A DNA stretch of 64,000 bases from the NCBI GenBank assembly GCA_003963005.1, contig RXJW01000084.1, positions 1 to 64,000 of the forward strand. Reading direction: 5' to 3'. A program made the position numbers and the translations under genes. This document shows positions 1-9,565 of this stretch, piece after piece. How positions within the stretch are numbered: the stretch's first letter is position 1; every line of letters starts with the position of its first letter. Origin of the DNA: Burkholderiales bacterium. GTDB taxonomy: Bacteria > Pseudomonadota > Gammaproteobacteria > Burkholderiales > Burkholderiaceae_C. A model generated the notes under the pieces. That model made no database searches. It was not told where the DNA came from and saw nothing but the letters and a program-made list of their open reading frames with translations.

Positions 1-1625
1 TGGCGGATGGCCAGGCTGCCGCTGTGGAAGTAGGTGCCGTCACCGAGGTTGCTGAAGATGTGCTTCTCGTCGGTGAACGGCGCCTGGCCGACCCACGGCA
101 CGCCCTCGCCGCCCATCTGCGTGAAGGTGGCCGTGTTGCGGCCCGGCATCCAGGTCACCATGTAGTGGCAGCCGATGCCGCCCACGGCGCGCGAGCCGTC
201 CGGCACGCGGGTGGACGTGTTGTGCGGGCAGCCGGAGCAGAACCATGGCGTGCGGTCGGCGCCGCCGGCGGTCTTTTCCTCGGCCTTCAGGGACGCTTCC
301 TTGGCGTCGATGATGGCCATGCGGGCGTCCAGGCGCGCGACGATGTCGGCGTCCACGCCGAGCTTCTTCAGGCGCTTGGTGATAGCGCGGGCGATGATCG
401 CCGGCGTCAGGTCGGCTTGCGGGCGCAGCAGCCAGTGCTCGCTCGGGTTGGGCACGCTCCACTCGCCGCCGTCGGCGTCACCGGCGTCGAACTTGCCGAG
501 CACGTTCGGGCGCACGTCGGGGCGCCAGTTGTAGAGCTCTTCCTTGACCTGGTACTCGATGATCTGGCGCTTCTCCTCGACGACCAGGATCTCCTGCAAT
601 CCTGAAGCGAACTCGCGCGCCACCTGGGCCTCCAACGGCCACACCACGTTGACCTTGTGCAGGCGGATGCCGATGCGCCGGCAGGTCTCGTCGTCCAGGC
701 CCAGGTCGTGCAGCGCCTGGCGGGTGTCGTTGTAGGCCTTGCCGCTGGTGATGATGCCGAAGCGGTCGTTCGGACCTTCGATGACGTTGTAGTTCAGGCG
801 GTTGGCGCGGATGTAGGCCAGGGCCGCGTACCACTTGTAGTTCATCATCCGCGACTCCTGCTCCAGCGGCGGGTCGGGCCAGCGGATGTGCAGGCCGCCC
901 GGCGGCATGACGAAGTCTTCGGGGAGGATGATGTTGACGCGGTCCGGGTCGACGCTCACCGAGGCCGAGCTCTCGACGATCTCCTGGATCGTCTTCATGC
1001 CCGCCCACAGGCCCGAGAAGCGGCTCATCGCAAAGGCGTGCAGGCCCATGTCCAGGATGTCCTGGACGCTGCTCGGGAAGAAGGTCGGGAAGCCCACCGC
1101 CTTGAAGACGTGGTCGCTCTGGTGGGCGGCGGTGGAGCTCTTGGCGATGTGGTCGTCACCCGCGATGGCGATCACGCCGCCGTGCTTGCTGGTGCCGGCC
1201 ATGTTGGCGTGCTTGAACACGTCGATGCAGCGGTCCACGCCCGGGCCCTTGCCGTACCAGAGGCCGAAGACGCCATCGAACTTGGCTTTCTCCGGGAACA
1301 GGTCGAGTTGCTGCGTGCCCCAGACGGCGGTCGCGCCGAGTTCCTCGTTCACGCCGGGCTGGAAGACGATGTTCTGCTTGGCCAGGTGCTTCTTGGCGGC
1401 GAACAGCGCCTGGTCGTAGCCCCCCAGCGGCGAGCCGCGGTAGCCGCTGATGAAGCCGGCGGTGTTGAGCCCGGCCATGGCATCGCGCGTGCGCTGCAGC
1501 ATCGGCAGCCGCACCAGGGCCTGCACGCCGCTCATGAAGGCGCGGCCGGCATCCAGCGCGTATTTGTCGTCGAGGGTGACGGTCTTGAGCGCGCGCAGGA
1601 CGTGTTCGGGCAGCGGGGCATTCAT
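1..1625 (-). CDS. Indolepyruvate:ferredoxin oxidoreductase, fused alpha-beta type (partial, 3' end off the window)
   Basis: Thiamine-diphosphate enzyme that oxidatively decarboxylates arylpyruvates to acyl-CoA with ferredoxin as electron acceptor, in aromatic amino-acid breakdown. The first 541 residues are visible; the family's fused proteobacterial form is about 1150-1200 residues, so about half is missing at the left edge. Residues 61-70 read GYRGSPLGGY, the N-terminal pyrimidine-domain signature, and CSGCPHNTS near residues 461-469 is typical of the TPP-binding domain. The ATG at 1623-1625 has AGGAG nine bases upstream. It is transcribed away from an Lrp/AsnC regulator, which probably controls it. 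Family assignment is confident; the exact oxoacid substrate is not known. Confidence 0.9.
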   Translation of the reverse strand, partial: MNAPLPEHVLRALKTVTLDDKYALDAGRAFMSGVQALVRLPMLQRTRDAMAGLNTAGFISGYRGSPLGGYDQALFAAKKHLAKQNIVFQPGVNEELGATAVWGTQQLDLFPEKAKFDGVFGLWYGKGPGVDRCIDVFKHANMAGTSKHGGVIAIAGDDHIAKSSTAAHQSDHVFKAVGFPTFFPSSVQDILDMGLHAFAMSRFSGLWAGMKTIQEIVESSASVSVDPDRVNIILPEDFVMPPGGLHIRWPDPPLEQESRMMNYKWYAALAYIRANRLNYNVIEGPNDRFGIITSGKAYNDTRQALHDLGLDDETCRRIGIRLHKVNVVWPLEAQVAREFASGLQEILVVEEKRQIIEYQVKEELYNWRPDVRPNVLGKFDAGDADGGEWSVPNPSEHWLLRPQADLTPAIIARAITKRLKKLGVDADIVARLDARMAIIDAKEASLKAEEKTAGGADRTPWFCSGCPHNTSTRVPDGSRAVGGIGCHYMVTWMPGRNTATFTQMGGEGVPWVGQAPFTDEKHIFSNLGDGTYFHSGSLAIR

Positions 1626-1772
1626 CGGGTAGAGCTCCTGGGTGACGGCCCTGGGGGGCTGCCCTCGTGAGGCGGCCGCGCAGGGGAAGGGCCAGTATGG
1701 CCGGACCGGGCAGTGTAGGGAAATGGGGGCGCGGAGTGCTTTCTCTTTTACGCCAGAAATGGATATGCAGAG

Positions 1773-1806
1773 CAATCTTCTTGCTCTTAACCGACATTTA
1801 CGATTG
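1773..1806. promoter_or_regulatory. AT-rich intergenic segment with CAATC...GATTG inverted repeat (candidate Lrp/AsnC site)
   Basis: The 216-base gap between the oxidoreductase and the regulator is conspicuously AT-rich over about 1740-1815. CAATC (1773-1777) and GATTG (1802-1806) form an inverted repeat centred near 1789. A weak plus-strand promoter can be drawn as TTGCTC (1781-1786), 17 bases, TTGAAT (1804-1809). Autoregulation and control of the divergent neighbour is usual for Lrp/AsnC proteins; the site assignment is inference. Confidence 0.4.
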
Positions 1807-1841
1807 AATCCATATCGCCACTTCGCCGATCAGGGCAAACC

Positions 1842-2339
1842 ATGAGTTCCGACGACGCCACCCCCGAAGCCCTGGACCGTCACCACATCGCCATCCTGGC
1901 CGAGCTGCAGGCCGACGCGCGGCTGTCCAACGCCGAGTTGGCCCAGCGCATCGGGCTCTCGGCCGCACCGACCTGGCGGCGCGTGAAGTGGCTGGAGGAG
2001 CAGGGCTACATCACCGGCTACCGCGCCGAGATCGACCGCCGCAAGCTGGGCCTCGGGGTGCTGGCCTTCGTGCGGGTGGACGCCGAGCGCAGCGCCGGTG
2101 CGGCCACCAAGCCGCTGGAAGACGCCATCCGCCAGCTGCCCGAGGTCATTGCCTGCCATTACATCTCCGGCGCCGGCACCTTCGAGCTGCAGGTCATGGC
2201 CACCGACCTCGATGCCTTCTCGCGCTTTTCCATCGACACTTTGCTGAACCTGCCCAACGTGAAGGACATCCACACCAGCTTCTCGCTGGGCGAGGTCAAG
2301 GCCAGCGGCGTGCTGCCCCTGGGCCACCTGAAAGGATGA
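1842..2339 (+). CDS. Lrp/AsnC family transcriptional regulator
   Basis: DNA-binding regulator of amino-acid metabolism, 165 residues, the normal family size. Residues about 10-70 form the winged helix-turn-helix (LDRHHIAILAELQADARLSN..ELAQRIGLSAAPTWRRVKWLE). The rest is the RAM effector domain (ISGAGTFELQVMATDLDAF). It is divergent from the indolepyruvate oxidoreductase, so an aromatic amino acid or its oxoacid is a reasonable guess for the ligand. Four bases separate it from the phosphoesterase gene downstream, so the two are probably cotranscribed. Confidence 0.92.
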   Translation: MSSDDATPEALDRHHIAILAELQADARLSNAELAQRIGLSAAPTWRRVKWLEEQGYITGYRAEIDRRKLGLGVLAFVRVDAERSAGAATKPLEDAIRQLPEVIACHYISGAGTFELQVMATDLDAFSRFSIDTLLNLPNVKDIHTSFSLGEVKASGVLPLGHLKG

Positions 2340-2343
2340 CGCC

Positions 2344-3081
2344 ATGCGCCTGGCCCTGGTCTCCGACATCCACGGCAACCTGCCCGCCCTCGAGGCGGTG
2401 GCGGCCGACATCCGCCGTCAGGGCGTCGACCAGGTGATCTGCCTGGGCGACAACCTCTCCGGCCCGCTGCTGCCGCGCGAAACCGCGCAATGGCTGATGG
2501 CCTCCGGCTGGCCCGTGCTGGCGGGCAACCATGAACGCCAGGTGCTCGACTGGACGCCCGAGGCCGGCGGCGCCTCCGACGGTTTTGCACGGGCCGCCCT
2601 CGGCACCGCCGAGCTGGACTGGCTGCGCGGCCTGCAGCCGGTGTGGGCCTGGGCACCCGACGTGCTGCTCTGCCACGGCACACCGCGCCGGGACGACGAG
2701 CACTTCCTGGAGACCCCGCAGGCCGGTGCGCTGCGCCTGGCCACGACGGCCGAACTGGCCGAGCGCCTGTCCGGCCGCACCGAGGCCCTGGTCGCCTGCG
2801 GGCACAGCCACCTGCCGCGCATGGTGCGCACGGCCGCTAGTCAGTTGCTGATCAACGCGGGCAGCGTCGGCCTGCAGGCCTATGTGGACGACGAGCCGGA
2901 GCGCTATGTCGTCGAGCGTGGCACGCCGGACGCCGTCTACGCCATCGTCGAGTGCCGCCACGGCCGCTGGCAGGGCAGCCACCACGCCATCCCTTACGAC
3001 GCGGCCCCGATGGCCGAACTGGCACAACGCCACGGGCGGCCCGAGTGGGCGCAGGCGCTGCGCACCGGCCGCGCGAACTGA
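2344..3081 (+). CDS. Metallophosphoesterase of the YfcE/MJ0936-like class
   Basis: Cytosolic binuclear-metal phosphodiesterase or phosphatase, 245 residues. The metal ligands are in order: DIHGN (residues 8-12), GDN near 36-38, GNHE near 61-64, CHG near 108-110 and GHSH near 144-147. The start ATG follows the regulator stop by four bases. Such enzymes act on varied substrates (2',3'-cyclic phosphates, nucleotides), and nothing here shows which. Confidence 0.88.
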   Translation: MRLALVSDIHGNLPALEAVAADIRRQGVDQVICLGDNLSGPLLPRETAQWLMASGWPVLAGNHERQVLDWTPEAGGASDGFARAALGTAELDWLRGLQPVWAWAPDVLLCHGTPRRDDEHFLETPQAGALRLATTAELAERLSGRTEALVACGHSHLPRMVRTAASQLLINAGSVGLQAYVDDEPERYVVERGTPDAVYAIVECRHGRWQGSHHAIPYDAAPMAELAQRHGRPEWAQALRTGRAN

Positions 3082-3108
3082 AGGGTCCGGCCGAGGTAGG
3101 CTCGCGGC

Positions 3109-4257
3109 ATGAGGGCGACCCCCATGCAGCGGCTGGCGGACCTGTGGCTCGGCACCGACCCGGCCCAGCGGCTGCGCCTGCGGCAGACCTCGCTGGCGAT
3201 GGCGCTGATGGGCCTGTGCGCCCCCGTGCTGCACTACTGCGTGGAGGTCGCGCAGGGCGAGCGGGGGCTCGCCCTCTGGACGTGGACGGTGCTGTCGGTA
3301 GGCGGCATGGTGCTGGTGTACGCCTGCATCCGCAGCGGCTGGTCCTGCGGCCTGCGCGACCCGTCCATGACCGCCTGGCAGATCGCCTTCGCGATCACGT
3401 CGGCGGCCTTCGGCTATGCGCTGGCCGGACCGATGCGCGGCGCGGTGTTCCCGGTGCTGACCTTGATCCTGATGTTCGGCATGTTCCAGCTGCGCCCCCG
3501 CGCGGCCTACGCGCTGAGCCTGTTCGCGCTGGTCCTGTTCGGGGCGGTGATGGCCTCGATGGCGCTGCGCCAGCCGGCCCACTTTCCGCCCGAGGTCGAG
3601 ATCGGCCACTTCCTGATGCTCGCGTGCATGCTGCCCGCCGTGGCCGTGCTGACGGCACGCATGAGCCGCATCCGCCAGCGGCTGTCCCAGCAGCGCCAGG
3701 AACTCGCCCGGGCACTGGCCCAGCTGCAGGTGATCGCCACCCGCGATGAACTCACCGGCCTGCCCAACCGCCGCCAGATGCAGGCCCTCATGGACCAGGA
3801 GCTGCTGCGCTCGCAGCGCCACCGGCACGACTTCTGCATCGCGGTGCTGGACCTGGATCACTTCAAGCAGGTGAACGACACCCACGGGCACGCGGCGGGT
3901 GACGAGGCGCTGCGCCGCTTCGCCGCCGCCGCACAGGCCGCCCTGCGCGCAACCGATGTGCTGGCCCGCTGGGGCGGCGAGGAGTTCCTGGTGCTGCTGC
4001 CCGACACCGGCATGCCGCTGGCCCGGGCCGGCATGGAGCGGCTGCGCGAACAGATCGCCGCGCTGCCCATCGACCTCGGCAACGGGCGCCCGGTGACGCT
4101 GACCGTGTCCATCGGCCTGACGGGCTACCGGCGCGGCGAGACCCTGGCCCAGACCCTCGCGCGCGCCGATCAATGGCTCTACCAGGCCAAGGCCGAGGGG
4201 CGCAACCGGACCTGCATCGATGCGGACCCCGGCGCCGCGCCGATGCGGGTGGCATAG
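3109..4257 (+). CDS. Membrane-bound diguanylate cyclase (GGDEF)
   Basis: Makes c-di-GMP from two GTP. Residues about 25-195 contain roughly six hydrophobic helices (a MASE-like integral sensor). A short coiled linker then leads to the catalytic domain, which starts at DELTGLPNRR (about 213). The active-site motif GGEEF is at 289-293, and RATD, five residues before it, matches the inhibitory I-site RxxD, so product feedback is expected. An alternative start at the ATG at 3124 would shorten it by five residues. Its signal is unknown. Confidence 0.93.
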   Translation: MRATPMQRLADLWLGTDPAQRLRLRQTSLAMALMGLCAPVLHYCVEVAQGERGLALWTWTVLSVGGMVLVYACIRSGWSCGLRDPSMTAWQIAFAITSAAFGYALAGPMRGAVFPVLTLILMFGMFQLRPRAAYALSLFALVLFGAVMASMALRQPAHFPPEVEIGHFLMLACMLPAVAVLTARMSRIRQRLSQQRQELARALAQLQVIATRDELTGLPNRRQMQALMDQELLRSQRHRHDFCIAVLDLDHFKQVNDTHGHAAGDEALRRFAAAAQAALRATDVLARWGGEEFLVLLPDTGMPLARAGMERLREQIAALPIDLGNGRPVTLTVSIGLTGYRRGETLAQTLARADQWLYQAKAEGRNRTCIDADPGAAPMRVA

Positions 4258-4289
4258 TCGGCCGCCCTGCTCCCTGACGCCTTCACCGC

Positions 4290-5186
4290 ATGGCCCCCTT
4301 GCCGCTGCGCCACTTGCTGCTCGCCCTCGCCGTCGTGGCCATCTGGGGCAGCAATTTCGTCGTCATCAAGTACGCCCTGCACACGCTGCCGCCCATGACG
4401 CTGGCGGTGCTGCGCTTCAGCTTCGCCTTCGTGCCTGCCTGCTTCTTCCTGCGGCGGCCCCAGGTGGGCTGGCGCAACCTCGGCGGCTATGGCCTCTTCA
4501 TCGGCGTGGGCCAGTTCGGCGTGCTCTACCTGGCCATGCGCAGCCAGATCTCGCCGGGGCTGGCCTCCCTCGTCGTGCAGACCCAGGTGTTCTTCACGTT
4601 GCTGCTCGCCGTGCGGGTGCGCAAAGAGCGCGTGCTGCCCGCGCAGTGGCTGGGCTTGGCCCTGGCCGCCGGCGGCATTGCCGTCATTGCCTCGCACACC
4701 GACGGCAGCACCACGGCGCTGGGCGTGGCCCTCGTGCTGGCGGCCGCCTTCTCGTGGGCCTGCGCCAACCTGCTCACGCAGCGCGCCGGGCGCATCGACA
4801 TGCTCGCCTACGTCGTGTGGAGCAGCGCCTTTGCCGTGCCGCCGCTGGGGCTGCTGGCGCTGCTGATCGACGGGCCCGCGCAGGTGGCCGCCGGGCTGGC
4901 AGCGGCCGACCTGGGCACCTGGAGCGCCGTGCTGTGGCAGTCGATCGGCAACACCTTGTTCGGCTATGGCGCCTGGAGTTGGCTGCTGGCCCGTCACCCG
5001 GCCGGGCGCATCGTGCCAATGGCCCTGCTGGTGCCGATCTTCGGCCTGGGCTCGGCCAGCCTGCTGATGGGGGAAGCCCTGCCCGGCTGGAAGCTGACGG
5101 CGGCCGCGCTGGTGCTGGGCGGTCTGGCGATCAACCTGTTCGGGCCCCCGCTATTGCGGCGCCGCGCCGACACCCGGGAGGGCTAA
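4290..5186 (+). CDS. eamA: EamA-type drug/metabolite exporter
   Basis: Inner-membrane transporter of the DMT superfamily, 298 residues with about ten hydrophobic segments in two EamA repeats. It resembles the E. coli O-acetylserine/cysteine exporter along its length, including WGSNFVVIK near the N-terminus, GLASLVVQTQVFFT, AAAFSWACANL and SLLVPIFGLGSASLL-like segments near the C-terminus. Cysteine-pathway export is inferred from that resemblance; other small metabolites are possible. Confidence 0.82.
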   Translation: MAPLPLRHLLLALAVVAIWGSNFVVIKYALHTLPPMTLAVLRFSFAFVPACFFLRRPQVGWRNLGGYGLFIGVGQFGVLYLAMRSQISPGLASLVVQTQVFFTLLLAVRVRKERVLPAQWLGLALAAGGIAVIASHTDGSTTALGVALVLAAAFSWACANLLTQRAGRIDMLAYVVWSSAFAVPPLGLLALLIDGPAQVAAGLAAADLGTWSAVLWQSIGNTLFGYGAWSWLLARHPAGRIVPMALLVPIFGLGSASLLMGEALPGWKLTAAALVLGGLAINLFGPPLLRRRADTREG

Positions 5187-5196
5187 GCTGGTGGCC

Positions 5197-5826
5197 ATGA
5201 AGCGCCGTGCCCTGCTGCTGTTGCTCATCGGCACGTCGGTCGCGGCCGAGGCCGCGCTGCCGGCGGTGACGCTGCTCGTCGAGCTGCGCTGGGTGGAGAG
5301 CGCCCTCGCCCCTGCCGCGCAGGCCGGCGTGCGCGACGGCGCCGTCGTCGTGGGCACGGGCGGCGCGGTGTCGCCCCAAGGCCCGGGCGTCGTGACCGCC
5401 ACGGCCGGCGCTGCGGCCGAGCCGCCCCAAGCGCTGCGCGTGGCCAACGGCGAACGCGCCCAGCTGCGGCTCACCACGCGCGAGCCCCTGCAGTGGCTCG
5501 ACACAGTGGCCGAGCTGTCGCCCCAGGGCTCTGTGCGCGGCCTCTATGCGCGCCCCCAGGCCGGCACGCGCGAAGCGGTGCGCAGCATCACCGTGCTGCC
5601 CAGCTGGGCCGGCGGTCGCGCGCCAGTGAGGCTCGCCTTCCAGGTCGACGAGGATGGGCACGCGGTGACCAGCACACGCGACCTGCCGCTGGAACGCTGG
5701 CAGACCGTGGCTCAGACCGGGGGTGCCACGCCACCGGCGCCGCGCGGCACGACACGCAGCACGGACGCCGTCGCGAAGCCGGAGCGGGCGCTGCAGGTGC
5801 GCGTGTCGATCCTGCCTCAGCCATGA
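5197..5826 (+). CDS. Secreted protein of unknown function
   Basis: About 209 residues. A basic start (MKRRALLLLLIGTSVAAEA) looks like a signal peptide, followed by a hydrophobic beta-rich stretch (TLLVELRWVES) that recalls N-terminal repeats of secretin-like proteins, although no family is certain. GTG at 5191 is an alternative start two codons upstream, with slightly better spacing to the GGGAGG at about 5176. It follows eamA closely and overlaps the convergent PEP-mutase-like gene by ten bases. Confidence 0.6.
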   Translation: MKRRALLLLLIGTSVAAEAALPAVTLLVELRWVESALAPAAQAGVRDGAVVVGTGGAVSPQGPGVVTATAGAAAEPPQALRVANGERAQLRLTTREPLQWLDTVAELSPQGSVRGLYARPQAGTREAVRSITVLPSWAGGRAPVRLAFQVDEDGHAVTSTRDLPLERWQTVAQTGGATPPAPRGTTRSTDAVAKPERALQVRVSILPQP

Positions 5827-6620
5827 GCCGGGCCGGCCGCCGCCAGCGCGGCATTGATCTGCGGGTACGGCGCGGCGCCGTCGTAGACCTCCGCCCCCCC
5901 TCCGGTGGCCAGGAAGCCGGCGGCGGCCCGCTGCACCCGGCCCCAGGCCGCCTCGGCCAGCGCACTGCCCGCACTCAGCCGACGCACGCCCAGGGCGCGC
6001 AGTTCGGCCAGGCCCGGCAGGGCCGGGCGCGCCATCACGTTCAAAGGCAGCGGCTGGCCGGCCACGAGCGCCTGGATGTCGGCAGCCGCGGTCGCACCCG
6101 GCACGAACAGGCCGTCCGCCCCCGCGGCGGCATAGTCGCGCCCGCGCTGCAGCGCTTCGTCCACCAGCCGCCCCGGCGACAGCTGGCGCAGGAAGACGTC
6201 GCAGCGGGCGTTGATGAAGAGATCCACGCCGTGGCGCAGCGCGGCACGGCGGATGGCTTCGATCTTGCGGCCCAGCAGTGCCGGCGGCTGCGCGCCGTCC
6301 TCCAGGTTGATGCCCGCGATGCCGGCCTCGACCAGCCGCAGGATGTTGTCGGCGACGGTGGCCGGGTCGTCGCTGTAGCCCGCCTCGCAGTCGGCCGACA
6401 CCGGCACCCGCGCCACGCGCACGATGCGTCGCAGCGCCGCAGCATGCTCGTCCAGCGGCAGCCAGTTGCCATCGGCATGGCCCAGCGCCCAGGCCAGCCC
6501 GGCACTGGTGGTGGCCAGGGCCGGCACACCCAGCCCCTGAACGAGCACGGCGCTGCCGGCGTCCCACACATTGGCAATCTGGAGGAGGCCGGGGCCTTGA
6601 TGAAGCTGGCGGAAGTTCAT
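5817..6620 (-). CDS. Isocitrate lyase/PEP mutase family protein
   Basis: 267 residues with the TIM-barrel signatures of the superfamily: ADCEAGYSDD for metal and oxoacid binding, NLEDG, and INARCDVFL. It could cleave or isomerise a 2-hydroxy dicarboxylate or phosphonate-type substrate; small members like this are often oxaloacetate-decarboxylase- or lyase-like, so the reaction is open. The ATG at 6618-6620 (MNFRQLHQ) is chosen because homologues start there. The frame stays open for 15 codons upstream. Confidence 0.8.
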   Translation of the reverse strand: MNFRQLHQGPGLLQIANVWDAGSAVLVQGLGVPALATTSAGLAWALGHADGNWLPLDEHAAALRRIVRVARVPVSADCEAGYSDDPATVADNILRLVEAGIAGINLEDGAQPPALLGRKIEAIRRAALRHGVDLFINARCDVFLRQLSPGRLVDEALQRGRDYAAAGADGLFVPGATAAADIQALVAGQPLPLNVMARPALPGLAELRALGVRRLSAGSALAEAAWGRVQRAAAGFLATGGGAEVYDGAAPYPQINAALAAAGPAHG

Positions 6621-6808
6621 GGCATTGATGACACTGAGTGGTATGGCGGCCCATGCTGCCGCCACCCGGTGTCAGGCCATGGCAGCAGCGACCTGCGGCC
6701 GCTCGGCCGCATCGCCCCCGAACACGTGAATCTGCCCCGGCCGAAACCGGCTCGCGGGCAGCCTTGCGTGTAACGTCACGACTTTGCGGACTCCCGCCTC
6801 AGGACCCC

Positions 6809-7177
6809 ATGAAACTCGCGCTCATCGCCCACGACGGCAAGAAGGACGCCATGATCGCCCTGGCGGGTGACTTTCTCCCGCTGCTGCGCCGCTGCCGGTT
6901 GATGGCGACCGGCACCACGGGTGCGCGGCTGCATGCCGCCCATGGCCTCACGATCGAACGCATGCTGAGCGGCCCGATGGGCGGCGATCTGCAGATCGGC
7001 GCCCGGCTGGCGGTGGGCGACCTGGACGGCGTCATCTTCCTGCGCGACCCGATGACGCCCCAGCCGCACGAACCCGACATCAACGCCCTGGTGCGCGCCT
7101 GCGACGTGCATGACGTGCCCTGCGCCACCAATGTCGCCACGGCCCGGCTGCTGCTCACGCGATGGAGCGCCGTGTGA
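6809..7177 (+). CDS. mgsA: Methylglyoxal synthase
   Basis: Converts dihydroxyacetone phosphate to methylglyoxal and phosphate, a bypass of lower glycolysis. 122 residues; E. coli MgsA is 152, and the extra length there is terminal. Family motifs: ALIAHDGKK at the N-terminus, [20 protein letters not shown] (catalytic Asp region), [15 protein letters not shown] (catalytic His) and PCATN. AGGA lies five bases before the ATG. It overlaps the next gene by 16 bases, so coupled translation is likely. Confidence 0.93.
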   Translation: MKLALIAHDGKKDAMIALAGDFLPLLRRCRLMATGTTGARLHAAHGLTIERMLSGPMGGDLQIGARLAVGDLDGVIFLRDPMTPQPHEPDINALVRACDVHDVPCATNVATARLLLTRWSAV

Positions 7178-9258
7178 GATTCGCGCGGCGGCTGCGCATC
7201 CGCACCCGCCTGGGCCTGGCCTTCGGGCTGCTGCTGCTGCTCTTCCTGGGGCTGGCCGCGCTGTCGGTGGACCGGCTCGCCAGCCTGTCGGCCGCCCTGA
7301 ACCGCATCGTCGACGAGCAGTCGGCGACCCACGACGCGGTCCACGAGATCAACCGCGGCGTCGAGGCGGTCACCCGCCAGCTGATGACCGCGGTGAGCCC
7401 GGACGCCGAGCTGCGCGCCTCGGCGGTCGCGGAGATCGCCGCCGCCAACCAGCGGCTGGACGACGCCATGCGGCGCCTGGCCCTCGTGCTGCCCGCCGGC
7501 CCGCGCAGCGAGCGGCTGGAGGAGCTGCGTGAGCGGCTGAGCGACTACCGCACCAGCGAGGCCGAAGTACGCCGCCTGATCGAGGCGCACGACTTCCAGG
7601 TGGCTCGCACGCTGCAGGGCAGCGACACGGAAGCGGCGCTGTCGCTGTTCGTCAGCGCCACCCACCAGCTCGCGATCAGCGAGGAGCGTGCCGGCACCGC
7701 CCAGGCCCGCGAGCTGCGCGACCAGGTCGACGCCGACCGCAGCGGCGTGCTGGCCCTGTGCATCGGCGCCCTGGCCGCCGGCGCGCTGCTCGCGGTGGGC
7801 GTGACGCGTTCCATCGTGCGCCCCCTCAAGCGGGCGGAGGACGGTGCCGAGCGCATCGCGCAGGGTCAGTACGGCCACCGGATCGCCGAGAACTCCGGCG
7901 ACGAGGTCGGCCGCATGGCCCGCGCGATGAACACGATGGCCGCCGCCGTGGCGGAGCGCGAGGCGGCGCTGCGCCGGCTGGCCGACGTGGACCTGCTCAC
8001 CGGCCTGCCCCAGCGCGGCCGCTTCATTGCCGACGGCGACCGGCTGCTCGCCAGTCTGCCCGAGGGCGAGCAGCTGGCGGTGCTGATCTGCATCGACGTG
8101 GACCGGCTCAAGGCGGTCAACAGCGTGCTGGGCTTCGAGGCCGGTGATGCGCTGCTGCGGGGCGCTGCGGCCAAGCTGTCGGCCCTGTTCGAGGGCGCCG
8201 CGGCCTACGGGCGGCTGGCAGGCGGCACCTTCGCGGCCCTGGCGCCGGTGCTGCGCATCGAGCATGGCGCAACGATGGCGGCGCAACTGCGCGAGGAGGT
8301 CGAGCACCAGCTGCTCTGGCAGGGGCAGTCGCTGGACCTGTCGGTGTCGCTCGGCGTGGCGCACTGGCCGGCGCATGCCGCCAACACCGAGGCGCTGCTG
8401 CGCCGCGCCGAGGAGGCGATGTTCGAGGCCAAGCGGCTGCGCCAGGCCGTGGCCGTGTTCAACCCGGGCGCCGAAGCGGCCCGCGCGCTGCACCTGAGCC
8501 TGCTGTCCGACCTGGCCACTGCCATCCAGCAGGACCAGCTGCGCCAATTCCTGCAACCCAAGCAATGCCTGAAGACGGGCCGCATCATCGGCGCCGAAGC
8601 CCTGGTGCGCTGGCTGCACCCGCAGCGCGGCTGGCTGCCGCCGGGCGACTTCATTCCGTTTGCCGAGCGCAGCGGACGCATCCGCCAGATCACCGACTGG
8701 ATGCTGGCCCGCGCGATCCGCACGCTGGCCGCCTGGGGCGAGGCCGGGCAGGAGCCCCTGGTGCTGGCCGTCAACATCTCCACGCTCGACCTGCAGGACC
8801 AGGGCCTGCCCGCGCGGCTGGCCGCGCTGCTGGCGGAGCAGGGCGTGGACCCGAGCCTGCTGCAGCTGGAAGTGACCGAGACCGGCCTGATGGCCAGCGG
8901 CAATGACCCGATCGCCGTGCTGCATGCGCTACGCAGCTGGGGCGTGCGGCTGGCGATCGACGACTTCGGCACCGGGCAGTCGTCGCTGGCCTACCTGCAG
9001 CACCTGCCCGTGGACGAGCTGAAGATCGACCGCAGCTTCGTGCAGGACGTGGACCGGGATGCGCGCCGCGAGGCGCTGCTGAAATCCATCGTCAGCATCG
9101 GTCAGGGCCTGGGGCTGACCGTGACGGCCGAAGGCGTGGAGAACGCCGCCGAGCTGGCCTGCATCACGGCGGCCGGATGCGACCTGCTGCAGGGCTACCT
9201 GCTCGCCAAACCGATGGATCTGCCGGACTTCGAGCGCTGGCGGGCCGTCACAGGCTAA
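7162..9258 (+). CDS. GGDEF-EAL protein, probable c-di-GMP phosphodiesterase with degenerate cyclase domain
   Basis: 698 residues. Transmembrane helix 17-38, a periplasmic helical sensor to about 190, a second helix near 195-217, HAMP ([20 protein letters not shown]) to about 265, GGDEF domain to about 430, then EAL. The cyclase signature reads AGGTF at about 354-358, so synthesis is presumably lost. EAL catalytic features are intact: EAL at 479-481, NIS, EVTET, DDFGTG starting at 600 and AEGVE. It is expected to hydrolyse c-di-GMP, the GGDEF remnant perhaps binding GTP. It overlaps mgsA. Confidence 0.92.
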   Translation: MERRVRFARRLRIRTRLGLAFGLLLLLFLGLAALSVDRLASLSAALNRIVDEQSATHDAVHEINRGVEAVTRQLMTAVSPDAELRASAVAEIAAANQRLDDAMRRLALVLPAGPRSERLEELRERLSDYRTSEAEVRRLIEAHDFQVARTLQGSDTEAALSLFVSATHQLAISEERAGTAQARELRDQVDADRSGVLALCIGALAAGALLAVGVTRSIVRPLKRAEDGAERIAQGQYGHRIAENSGDEVGRMARAMNTMAAAVAEREAALRRLADVDLLTGLPQRGRFIADGDRLLASLPEGEQLAVLICIDVDRLKAVNSVLGFEAGDALLRGAAAKLSALFEGAAAYGRLAGGTFAALAPVLRIEHGATMAAQLREEVEHQLLWQGQSLDLSVSLGVAHWPAHAANTEALLRRAEEAMFEAKRLRQAVAVFNPGAEAARALHLSLLSDLATAIQQDQLRQFLQPKQCLKTGRIIGAEALVRWLHPQRGWLPPGDFIPFAERSGRIRQITDWMLARAIRTLAAWGEAGQEPLVLAVNISTLDLQDQGLPARLAALLAEQGVDPSLLQLEVTETGLMASGNDPIAVLHALRSWGVRLAIDDFGTGQSSLAYLQHLPVDELKIDRSFVQDVDRDARREALLKSIVSIGQGLGLTVTAEGVENAAELACITAAGCDLLQGYLLAKPMDLPDFERWRAVTG

Positions 9259-9330
9259 AATCCGCGCCTTTCGTTGTTTTGCCCCCGCCGCCTTGGCTGA
9301 AGGGCCTTTTGTTTCACTGGAGAGCCATTC

Positions 9331-9495
9331 ATGGGCAGCAAGATCATCACCGAAGCGGACGCCCGCGCCACCCCCCGTCCCACCGCCCCCAAGGGCGTGA
9401 CCTTCACGGCCGGCAAGGGCCAGAAGCGCAGCCTGGAGCGCGGTTCGCACACCCGTTCCAAGAAGAACCCGGGCAAGCGCCCGCACTCGGGCTGA
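9331..9495 (+). CDS. Small basic protein of unknown function
   Basis: 54 residues, rich in Lys and Arg in its second half (KGQKRSLERGSHTRSKKNPGKR), with no cysteine or hydrophobic helix. GGAGAG lies eleven bases before the ATG, and a strong terminator follows 21 bases after the stop, so this looks like a genuine short transcription unit. The basic tail suggests binding to nucleic acid or ribosomes, but no family was recognised. Confidence 0.7.
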   Translation: MGSKIITEADARATPRPTAPKGVTFTAGKGQKRSLERGSHTRSKKNPGKRPHSG

Positions 9496-9516
9496 TCGCT
9501 CGTTCGGTTCATACTG

Positions 9517-9548
9517 ACAGGCCCTTCGGGGCCTGTTTGCTTTTCTTG
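9517..9548 (+). terminator. Intrinsic terminator (UUCG tetraloop)
   Basis: Perfect 8-bp stem ACAGGCCC (9517-9524) with GGGCCTGT (9529-9536) closing a TTCG loop, followed by TTGCTTTTCTT. Confidence 0.9.
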
Positions 9549-9565
9549 TCGGCTAAATCCTGACC

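Noticed and set aside
2296-4173. A 625-codon minus-strand frame across the phosphoesterase and cyclase genes
   Set aside because: Both plus-strand genes have full catalytic motifs; the minus frame shows only biased composition.
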